Shown in pieces: positions 5,680 through 10,782 of a stretch of DNA of 10,782 nucleotides. This DNA is from Candidatus Bathyarchaeota archaeon. GTDB taxonomy: Archaea; Thermoproteota; Bathyarchaeia; 40CM-2-53-6. Within the stretch, counting starts at the first letter, position 1; each line of letters starts with the position of its first letter. The notes beneath the pieces are model-generated. The model made no database searches and was not told the DNA's origin. It saw nothing but the letters and a program-made list of their open reading frames with translations. Location: contig VBBG01000093.1 in the NCBI GenBank assembly GCA_005882905.1, positions 1-10,782 on the forward strand. The letters run 5' to 3'. Made by a program: the position numbers and the translations under genes.

Positions 5680-6900
5680 ATCCAACCCGAGATCAACATT
5701 GGAACCCTGGGGCATGTCGACAATGGAAAGAGCACCATTGTCCAAGCGCTCACAGGGGTATGGACTGCTAGGCACTCGGAAGAGCTCCGTCGAGGAATTA
5801 CCATCCGAATCGGATACGCCGACGCTTCCTTCTACGAATGTCCCTCGTGTGAGCCTCCGTCCAACTATTCAACGAGCAAGATTTGTCCTAATTGCAAGAG
5901 CCAGACAAAGTTCCTGCGGACCGTCAGTTTCGTTGACTGTCCAGGTCACCACAGTCTAATGGTCACAATGCTTTCAGGCGCAGCCATCATGGACGGATCA
6001 CTCTTCGTAGTCTCAGCCAACGTAAAGACCCCTCAAGCACAAGACCGCGAACATATGCTCGCGGCTCAGATGATCGGCCTGCGCAACATGATCGTCGTGC
6101 AGAACAAGATAGACGTGGTAGATCGCGCTCGAGCGAAGACGAACTATGAAGAAATCAGGGAGTTCACTAAAGGAACCGTCGCTGAACACTCACCAGTAAT
6201 ACCGGTCTCTGCCCAACACAAACTCAACATGGATGTTCTCATATGGGCTATTCAAGAGAAGATTCCTACTCCCAGGAGAGATCAATCACTAGATTCGAGG
6301 ATGTCGGTTCTCCGCTCGTTTGACGTGAATAGGCCCGGGACTGAAGTGGAGGAGCTTGTTGGAGGGGTTGTGGGAGGCTCGATTGTTCAAGGAGTTTTCA
6401 AGAAAGGTGACGAGATTGAGATCAGACCTGGAATAAAGACGGAGTCTTCGGGCAAGGTTGTCTACGAGTCGCTCATAGCCCGGGTTGGTGGGCTGCAAGC
6501 GGGAGATGGCGATGTAAAACAAGCCACTCCAGGGGGACTAATTGCGGTAGGTACCGACCTGGATCCGTCGGTCACGAAATCTGACGGGCTCGTAGGAAAC
6601 GTGGTTGGACGAACGGGAACGCTGCCTGCAACACTTGAGAAGGTGAGCTTAGACGTCGATTTATTCGAGAAGGCTGTGGGAACAGAACAGCTCGTTACCG
6701 TTCAGAAGATTAAAACAAACGAACCGCTTGTCCTCAATGCTGGAACAGCGGTGACCTCAGGCATGGTCGTATCGGCCCGCGAGGACATTGCTGATGTCTC
6801 GCTGAAGAAGCCGATCTGCGCCGAGGTTGGCTCTAAAGTCGCTCTTAGTCGTCGCATCGGCGAGAGTTGGAGACTAATCGGGTTCGGGACAATCCGCTGA
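5680..6900 (+). CDS. aif2g: Translation initiation factor aIF2 gamma subunit, start codon unclear
   Basis: aIF2-gamma is the GTPase core of the alpha-beta-gamma factor that carries Met-tRNAi to the small subunit. The frame reads QPEINIGTLGHVDNGKST, ALTGVWTARHSEELRRGITI, a zinc knuckle (CPSC ... CPNC), VDCPGHHSLM, MLSGAAIMDG, and NKID. The beta-barrel domains II and III follow, ending VALSRRIGESWRLIGFG. About 406 residues is normal. Two points are odd. The P-loop has DNGKS where DHGKT is usual, and GHE in G3 is GHH. And no ATG, GTG or TTG lies in frame at the N-terminus: the first in-frame ATG (5959) would delete the P-loop. In-frame near-cognates are ATC 5680 (used here as a nominal start) and ACG 5647. 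A GTG at 5670 is in another frame and would need a +1 shift to yield MSR-IQPEINIG. The downstream partner is the PIN gene. Confidence 0.93.
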   Translation: MQPEINIGTLGHVDNGKSTIVQALTGVWTARHSEELRRGITIRIGYADASFYECPSCEPPSNYSTSKICPNCKSQTKFLRTVSFVDCPGHHSLMVTMLSGAAIMDGSLFVVSANVKTPQAQDREHMLAAQMIGLRNMIVVQNKIDVVDRARAKTNYEEIREFTKGTVAEHSPVIPVSAQHKLNMDVLIWAIQEKIPTPRRDQSLDSRMSVLRSFDVNRPGTEVEELVGGVVGGSIVQGVFKKGDEIEIRPGIKTESSGKVVYESLIARVGGLQAGDGDVKQATPGGLIAVGTDLDPSVTKSDGLVGNVVGRTGTLPATLEKVSLDVDLFEKAVGTEQLVTVQKIKTNEPLVLNAGTAVTSGMVVSAREDIADVSLKKPICAEVGSKVALSRRIGESWRLIGFGTIR

Positions 6901-7319
6901 GCGGTAGACCCTACTCCCAGATACTTCTAGACTCGAATTTCATAATTGCTCTGCTCAGAAAACACAGGGATCTCGAAGATGAGATCAAAGCTGAGGTTCG
7001 CGGCAAGATTGTGATAGTAGTGCTCGACCTGGTTATCTGGGAGCTGGAGAGGCTTGCGCGCACCAGAAGCTCGGCAACTGCGACTTGGGCTAAAGCGGGC
7101 ATTGCGTTTTTCTCTAGACGAAATTATCCTATTGCCGAGCACAAACCAGGACCGTCTGATGTTGACGCCTCCCTGATCGCGTTTGCTCTTACGGAGAAGA
7201 TTCCGACTGCCATTGCCACTATTGACAGGGAACTCAAGAGCGCACTTGATTCTCTGGGAATTCCTTCAATTCTGCCGAGGACAAGTCACGGACTCGTGGC
7301 CGAGGGTTTCCACCTCTAG
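6867..7319 (+). CDS. PIN-domain protein (Fcf1/VapC-like nuclease fold) linked to aIF2-gamma
   Basis: A PIN-fold protein with the four acidic positions expected of a metal-dependent RNase: Asp22 in ILLDSNFIIALL, Glu59 in VIWELERL, Asp100 in SDVDASLIAFA, and Asp120 in IATIDRELK (numbered from TTG 6867). Single-domain PIN genes directly after aIF2-gamma are common in Archaea and resemble the PIN core of Fcf1/Utp24, which cleaves pre-rRNA in eukaryotes. A role in rRNA processing is therefore likely but inferred. No antitoxin gene is adjacent, so a VapBC toxin is unlikely. The TTG start overlaps aIF2-gamma by 34 bases. CTG 6897 overlaps its stop as CTGA and would give 140 residues without the extra tail; I think it equally likely. 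Confidence 0.85.
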   Translation: METNRVRDNPLSGRPYSQILLDSNFIIALLRKHRDLEDEIKAEVRGKIVIVVLDLVIWELERLARTRSSATATWAKAGIAFFSRRNYPIAEHKPGPSDVDASLIAFALTEKIPTAIATIDRELKSALDSLGIPSILPRTSHGLVAEGFHL

Positions 7320-7323
7320 CGAC

Positions 7324-7332
7324 TTAAATAAA
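7324..7332 (+). promoter_or_regulatory. TATA box and Shine-Dalgarno for the S15 operon
   Basis: TTAAATAAA lies in the 53-base gap after the PIN gene, centred about 45 bases before the S15 ATG at 7373. The predicted leader is about 18-20 bases and includes GGAG at 7359-7362, 10 bases before the ATG. This probably drives S15, the DHH nuclease, Pcc1 and S3Ae together. Confidence 0.6.
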
Positions 7333-7372
7333 GGGCAAACGTGCAACCCATCACAACTGGAGACAGTCGTTC

Positions 7373-7819
7373 ATGGCAAGGCTCTACTCAGGAAAGAGAG
7401 GAAGCTCAGGTTCGACACGCCCTGTGAGTAGACGCCCCCCCTCTTGGTTCAAGTACGAGCCTGAAGAAATCGATGCTCTTGTTCTGAAGCTCTCTAAGGA
7501 GGGAAACCCTCCAAGCATCATCGGCCAGATCCTGCGGGACAGGTACGGTGTTCCCCTGGTCTCACAAATAGCCGGCAAACGGCTTGCGCATCTTCTTCCT
7601 CCGGACGCTCGCCAAAGCATTCCCGAGGACCTAGAGGTTCTCGTAAAGAAAGCAACGAGTGCGGCAAGACATCTTGAGAAGAACAGGAAGGATTATCCTA
7701 ACAAGCGAGATCTTGCTCTGATAGAGTCCAAGATTCATAGACTCGCGAGCTACTACCGGGCCATAGGTCGACTCCCGAAGGAGTGGCAGTACAAGCCTGT
7801 TGCAGCCTCCCTCCGCTAG
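7373..7819 (+). CDS. rps15: Ribosomal protein S15 (uS15, archaeal/eukaryotic S13-type)
   Basis: A small-subunit protein that binds the three-way junction of 16S rRNA. The 148 residues start MARLYSGKRGSSGSTRP and continue RRPPSWFKYEPEEIDALVLK, the N-terminal extension found only in archaeal and eukaryotic S15. Then GNPPSIIGQILRDRYGVPLV precedes the universal core with HLEKNRKDYPNKRDLALIES and RLASYYRAIGRLPKEWQYKP. The length is typical for Archaea. The ATG at 7373 has GGAG 10 bases upstream. Its 3' end overlaps the next gene by 20 bases. The order S15, RecJ-like, Pcc1, S3Ae recurs in many Archaea. Confidence 0.97.
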   Translation: MARLYSGKRGSSGSTRPVSRRPPSWFKYEPEEIDALVLKLSKEGNPPSIIGQILRDRYGVPLVSQIAGKRLAHLLPPDARQSIPEDLEVLVKKATSAARHLEKNRKDYPNKRDLALIESKIHRLASYYRAIGRLPKEWQYKPVAASLR

Positions 7820-9239
7820 CGGGGAGAGAAAGTATCTCGAGCTGCGTGACCAGGCAACCCGGACTGCCTCTCTCATAAAGGAGAAGGCTCGAGACGATAT
7901 CGTACTGCTGGCAACGCACTTCGACGCGGATGGCATCAGCGCTGGCAGTATAATGCTCAGCGCACTAAACCGGCTGCCAGCCCTTACTCACCTAAGGGTC
8001 ATAGACAGGATCGATGAGAAAATCCTTGAGGACATCGAACAGATCCAATCTGGCCTGGTGATCTTTACAGACATAGGAAGCGGCTATCTCGACATCATAT
8101 CAAAGATTCTCAGAAACCGTGATATCGTAATAGCTGATCATCACCAGCCTCTGGGAGACCCTGTCGGAGTTCACCACTTCAACACTCACATACTGGGGTT
8201 CAACGGCTCCGAGGAAATCAGTGGAGCAGGAACCGCCTATCTTCTGGCAAAGGCTCTGGATTCTCGAAATGCAGACTTATCCCCGATGGCCATTGTAGGC
8301 GCGCTTGGCGATCAGCAAGACAAAGCCGCCAAGAGGGGGTTCAAGGGCCTCAATTCGGAAATTCTGAAGGACGCTGTTGACTCTAGACTGATCGAGGTGA
8401 AACAGGACCTGATCTTTTTCGGACGGCAAACCCGACCCGTTCACAGAGCAATCGCATCAACGACAGATCCCTTCCTACCCGGACTGAGCGGGGAGGAGGA
8501 TCGTTGTTTAGCACTGTTGGACGCTGCCAGCGTTCCCACAAAGATAGAGGACCGGTGGAGAACAATATCTGATCTGTCGCTGGACGAGAAGCAGCGGATT
8601 GTCGAGAAGATCGTTGCGCACATAATCTCGCTAAACTTGAAAGGAGAGATCGTAATGGACCTCATAGGGTCCGTCTACAGCCTCCTCAGGGAAGACCCCG
8701 GTACATCCCTCCGGGACGCCAGAGAATTTGCAACTCTGCTGAACGCATGCGGACGGATGAATCGAGCAGCGCTAGGAATCGCCATCGGCGTCGGAGATCG
8801 TGGAGATTCGTACAAGGCCGCCCAGGAGGTATATGCGCAATACAAGACCACCTTGTCAAAGTACATGAATTGGATCGCCACATCGCCAAACGCCATGCGT
8901 CGGGGCCGGCATGTCGTTATAGTAAACGGTAATGGAGTAATCGATGAAAATATGACCGGAGCCGTCTCCTCCCTAGTCTCTTCGTCAAACCTCTTCGGCG
9001 ATAAAGTCACAATAGTGACGACAGTAACCGCCTCGGGAGATGCAAAAGTCTCGACGAGGGCGACAGAACGGCTCGTCGAAAAAGGAGTGAACCTCGGCAA
9101 GACCCTACAGAGCCTAGCACCCCGACACAGTGGAGTGGGCGGAGGACACGCAATCGCAGCAGGCGCGACAATTCCCAAGATCGAACTAGAACGATTTCTG
9201 ACCGAGCTCGAATCCTCCATAGAAGGACTGCTCGATTGA
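7800..9239 (+). CDS. DHH-family phosphoesterase, archaeal RecJ-like (GAN-type) nuclease
   Basis: A DHH/DHHA1 protein of 479 residues, the size of archaeal RecJ-like proteins such as GAN, the GINS-associated nuclease that relates to eukaryotic Cdc45. Visible motifs are THFDADGISAG (DxDG metal ligands at 42-45), VIFTDIGSG (Asp91), VIADHHQPLGD (DHH at 113-115), a later DHH-domain stretch AIVGALGDQQD, and the DHHA1 signature GGGHAIAAGA (447-450). All metal-binding motifs are present, so it should be an active nuclease or phosphoesterase. Whether it acts in replication or on RNA ends cannot be read from sequence. The start is TTG 7800, 20 bases inside S15, giving MQPPSASGERKYLEL. The TGA is shared with Pcc1's TTG (TTGA). 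Confidence 0.93.
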   Translation: MQPPSASGERKYLELRDQATRTASLIKEKARDDIVLLATHFDADGISAGSIMLSALNRLPALTHLRVIDRIDEKILEDIEQIQSGLVIFTDIGSGYLDIISKILRNRDIVIADHHQPLGDPVGVHHFNTHILGFNGSEEISGAGTAYLLAKALDSRNADLSPMAIVGALGDQQDKAAKRGFKGLNSEILKDAVDSRLIEVKQDLIFFGRQTRPVHRAIASTTDPFLPGLSGEEDRCLALLDAASVPTKIEDRWRTISDLSLDEKQRIVEKIVAHIISLNLKGEIVMDLIGSVYSLLREDPGTSLRDAREFATLLNACGRMNRAALGIAIGVGDRGDSYKAAQEVYAQYKTTLSKYMNWIATSPNAMRRGRHVVIVNGNGVIDENMTGAVSSLVSSSNLFGDKVTIVTTVTASGDAKVSTRATERLVEKGVNLGKTLQSLAPRHSGVGGGHAIAAGATIPKIELERFLTELESSIEGLLD

Positions 9240-9490
9240 TCAAAGCACGCGTAAGAATCAGATCCCGCAGTACAGCCATGTCAAAGTCGATCGTCAAGAG
9301 CTTGGAACCAGACAACGCAGAAATGAAGGGACTCAATATTCTAACTCGAGCCACCGCCAATTACGTGTCTTTCTCGATCGTCTTCGATGGCCGAATTGAA
9401 ACCTTCATATCCACCTTGGACGACCTCCTCCGCTGCGTTCAAGCTGCAGATGCTACGATTGGAATGATCAGTAAAAACAAGGCAAGCTAG
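9236..9490 (+). CDS. pcc1: KEOPS subunit Pcc1
   Basis: Pcc1 is the small dimerising subunit of KEOPS that bridges tRNA and Kae1. The 84 residues start MIKARVRIRS and contain the family hallmark SLEPDNAEMKGL (about 22-33), a beta strand pair YVSFSIVFDGRIETFISTLDDLLRCVQAADATI, and a short Lys-rich end. This length and order (beta, helix, LEPDN, beta-beta, long helix) match archaeal Pcc1. The TTG start at 9236 overlaps the nuclease stop as TTGA, so it is coupled to it. The position between the RecJ-like gene and S3Ae is widely conserved. With Kae1 and Bud32 it makes three KEOPS genes in the window. Confidence 0.93.
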   Translation: MIKARVRIRSRSTAMSKSIVKSLEPDNAEMKGLNILTRATANYVSFSIVFDGRIETFISTLDDLLRCVQAADATIGMISKNKAS

Positions 9491-9495
9491 ATCAC

Positions 9496-10149
9496 ATGTC
9501 AAAAGCTACGAAAAAGGTTCGAGACAAATGGAGAGTCAAAGAGTGGTATTCAGTGTTCACTCCGTCGTATTTTGGAGAGCAGAACGTTGCTAACATCCCG
9601 TGCGAAGATCCGAAGAAGCTAGTTGGAAGAGTCGTCGAAACAACGCTCTATGACATCACAAACGATTTTTCTCACCAATCGACTAAGCTCTATTTTCTTG
9701 TCGTGTCAGTCGCGGGAGACCGCGCGGAGACAATTCTCAAGAGCCACGAGTATTCAACGGACTATCTACGAAGCCTTGTCAGGCGAGGCAGCACTCGAAG
9801 CGATGGAATATTCACCGCCAGCACCATCGACAAGTACCTAACCAGGGTCTACATCGTCGCATTCAGCCACGGTAGAATCAAAGGCTCACAGGAGCACGCG
9901 GTCAGGCAGGTCATGGGCAAGATCGTTGCGGAGAAGGCATCGAAGCTTACTTATTCGCAGATGTGCCACGAAATGGTCTTGGGAAAAATGGGATCGGACG
10001 TTTACAACGAAGCTAAGAAAGTCTGTCCATTGAGGCATGTAGGTGTCAGAAAGTCCAAGCTGTTGTCCATGCCTCTGAGCCTGGAGGAACCTCAAAAGCC
10101 GCCCGAGGAAGAGATACTCACAGCTGTTCCAGAAACTGTGTCTCAATAG
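9496..10149 (+). CDS. rps3ae: Ribosomal protein S3Ae (eS1)
   Basis: The archaeal/eukaryotic small-subunit protein eS1, near the mRNA exit. The 217 residues start MSKATKKVRDKWRVKEWYSV and contain FTPSYFGEQNVANIPCEDPK, the family segment RVVETTLYDITNDFSHQSTK, LYFLVVSVAGDRAETILKSH, YLRSLVRRGSTRSDGI, and VRQVMGKIVAEKASKLTYSQ. The C-terminus is a Pro/Glu-rich tail (EEPQKPPEEEIL), variable in the family. The ATG at 9496 is 5 bases after the Pcc1 stop, so the genes are co-transcribed. Confidence 0.97.
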   Translation: MSKATKKVRDKWRVKEWYSVFTPSYFGEQNVANIPCEDPKKLVGRVVETTLYDITNDFSHQSTKLYFLVVSVAGDRAETILKSHEYSTDYLRSLVRRGSTRSDGIFTASTIDKYLTRVYIVAFSHGRIKGSQEHAVRQVMGKIVAEKASKLTYSQMCHEMVLGKMGSDVYNEAKKVCPLRHVGVRKSKLLSMPLSLEEPQKPPEEEILTAVPETVSQ

Positions 10150-10158
10150 TTCGAGAGT

Positions 10159-10782
10159 TTGACGCTTCAATTCGGCAGCTCTGGCATCCGAGGCAAGTAC
10201 GCGGACTCGATCACTCCCGAAACCGCCTTTGAGCTCGGGAGGATCCTGCCCAAGGCACTGGGTCCGAGACTGGCTCTGGGGAGAGACCCAAGACATTCGG
10301 GATCGGTCCTGCGAGCCGCCTTCCTATCCTCAGCCCTCGAAGCAGGCACCGAAGTCACTGACTATGGTATGATCCCTACTCCGGCATTGGCCTATCAAAC
10401 TCGAGGTATCGAAGCCGATGGAGGAGTGATGATAACCGCGAGCCATAATCCCGCTGAATACAATGGCTTCAAGATTTTCAACTCAAAAGGGGAATCTCTA
10501 GAAGACTCGACCATTCTTGTCACAGACACCCCAGCAAAGAACAAGCCGAAACAGGAATACATGCAGGGCCGAGTCCGAGGAGGAGAACCTGAAGCCTACA
10601 CAAAGCGCCTGTCTTCAATACCGTTCAAGAAAAAATGGCGCGTGGTCTTGGACACCGGGAACGGCGGAACAGGAATCCTGGCTCCCGAGATTTACAGGGG
10701 TACGGTCGGAAACGTCACCGCAATAAACTCGTATCCTGACGGGAACTTCCCAGGTCGTGGATCCGAACCGACGAGAGAGAGC
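10159..10782 (+). CDS. glmM: Phosphoglucosamine/phosphomannomutase-family protein (GlmM-like), 3' end cut by the window
   Basis: An alpha-D-phosphohexomutase. My translation from TTG 10159 gives MTLQFGSSGIRGKYADSITP, then LALGRDPRHSGSVL, DYGMIPTPALAY, and the phosphoserine loop GGVMITASHNPAEYNGFKIF with the catalytic Ser in TASHNP. VVLDTGNGGTG and YPDGNFPGRGSEPTRE follow at the edge. 208 codons are present; the family is usually about 450, so the metal loop (DGDxDR) and domains 3-4 lie outside. The SEPT motif after DGxFPG is typical of archaeal GlmM-like enzymes, so glucosamine-6-phosphate to glucosamine-1-phosphate (a UDP-GlcNAc precursor step) is likeliest; phosphomannomutase activity is possible. 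TTG 10159 is the only canonical start between the S3Ae stop (same frame) and the conserved core. The gene begins 10 bases after S3Ae. Confidence 0.88.
   Translation, partial: MTLQFGSSGIRGKYADSITPETAFELGRILPKALGPRLALGRDPRHSGSVLRAAFLSSALEAGTEVTDYGMIPTPALAYQTRGIEADGGVMITASHNPAEYNGFKIFNSKGESLEDSTILVTDTPAKNKPKQEYMQGRVRGGEPEAYTKRLSSIPFKKKWRVVLDTGNGGTGILAPEIYRGTVGNVTAINSYPDGNFPGRGSEPTRES

Noticed and set aside
6867..7319. PIN-domain gene as a VapC toxin
   Set aside because: No antitoxin-like gene is adjacent, and the position after aIF2-gamma is a known housekeeping context.
8675..9220. 181-residue minus-strand frame opposite the RecJ-like nuclease
   Set aside because: The sense strand carries a full DHH/DHHA1 protein with all motifs; the antisense frame has low-complexity composition and no promoter or neighbours.
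5646..10169. The same string GACGCTTCA occurs just before aIF2-gamma (5646-5654) and at the GlmM-like start (10161-10169)
   Set aside because: The copies have different roles in their frames (non-coding leader versus codons 1-4), there are only two, and nine bases can recur by chance.
10517..10726. 69-residue plus-strand frame near the right edge
   Set aside because: It lies out of frame inside the clearly conserved phosphohexomutase gene.
1..10782. Mobile element, CRISPR array, tRNA or defence system
   Set aside because: I saw no direct repeats, transposase motifs, cloverleaf-like sequences or defence domains; nearly all sequence is taken up by housekeeping genes.

Overview
This is an archaeal chromosome segment made almost entirely of core information-processing genes. 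The evidence is gene content found only in Archaea (or Archaea plus eukaryotes): ribosomal proteins L7Ae, S28e, L24e, S27ae and S3Ae, translation factors aIF5B and aIF2-gamma, RNA polymerase subunit Rpo7 with Spt4, and three KEOPS subunits. Upstream regions carry TATA-like boxes. Base composition looks balanced and several coupled genes start with TTG or GTG. A Thermoproteota/Bathyarchaeia-type lineage is my guess from general resemblance; nothing in the window proves it.

Layout. Positions 1-2293 (minus strand) are the cluster L7Ae > S28e > L24e > Ndk > aIF5B, the last running off the left edge. S27ae stands alone on the plus strand (2410-2613) and converges on a minus-strand pair Rpo7 > Spt4 (3334-2644). 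Next, still on the minus strand, comes the overlapping run Kae1 > Bud32 > Ham1-type XTP/dITP pyrophosphatase (5586-3367). A short divergent promoter region (5587-5670) separates this from plus-strand aIF2-gamma > PIN-domain protein. A further promoter at about 7324 drives S15 > DHH/RecJ-like nuclease > Pcc1 > S3Ae, followed closely by a phosphoglucosamine-mutase-type gene cut by the right edge. No gap over 300 bases lacks a gene, and I found no tRNA, rRNA, CRISPR array, insertion sequence or integrase.

Functionally the window joins translation initiation (aIF2-gamma, aIF5B), the ribosome, transcription (Rpo7, Spt4) and tRNA t6A modification (Kae1, Bud32, Pcc1). The divergent arrangement of kae1 and the aIF2-gamma gene around one AT-rich element may tie t6A synthesis to initiation capacity.

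The most notable signal is in start codons, not in a new gene family. Three conserved genes (L24e, Ham1, aIF2-gamma) have no ATG, GTG or TTG in frame at their expected N-terminus. In addition, all four tandem junctions whose upstream gene ends in TGA are NTGA overlaps (GTGA, CTGA, CTGA, TTGA) in which the downstream frame opens on NTG. Either near-cognate starts (CTG, ACG) are used in coupled genes here, or the assembly carries small errors at these places. Smaller oddities are a His-to-Asn change in the P-loop of aIF2-gamma and a His-to-Trp change in switch I of aIF5B.
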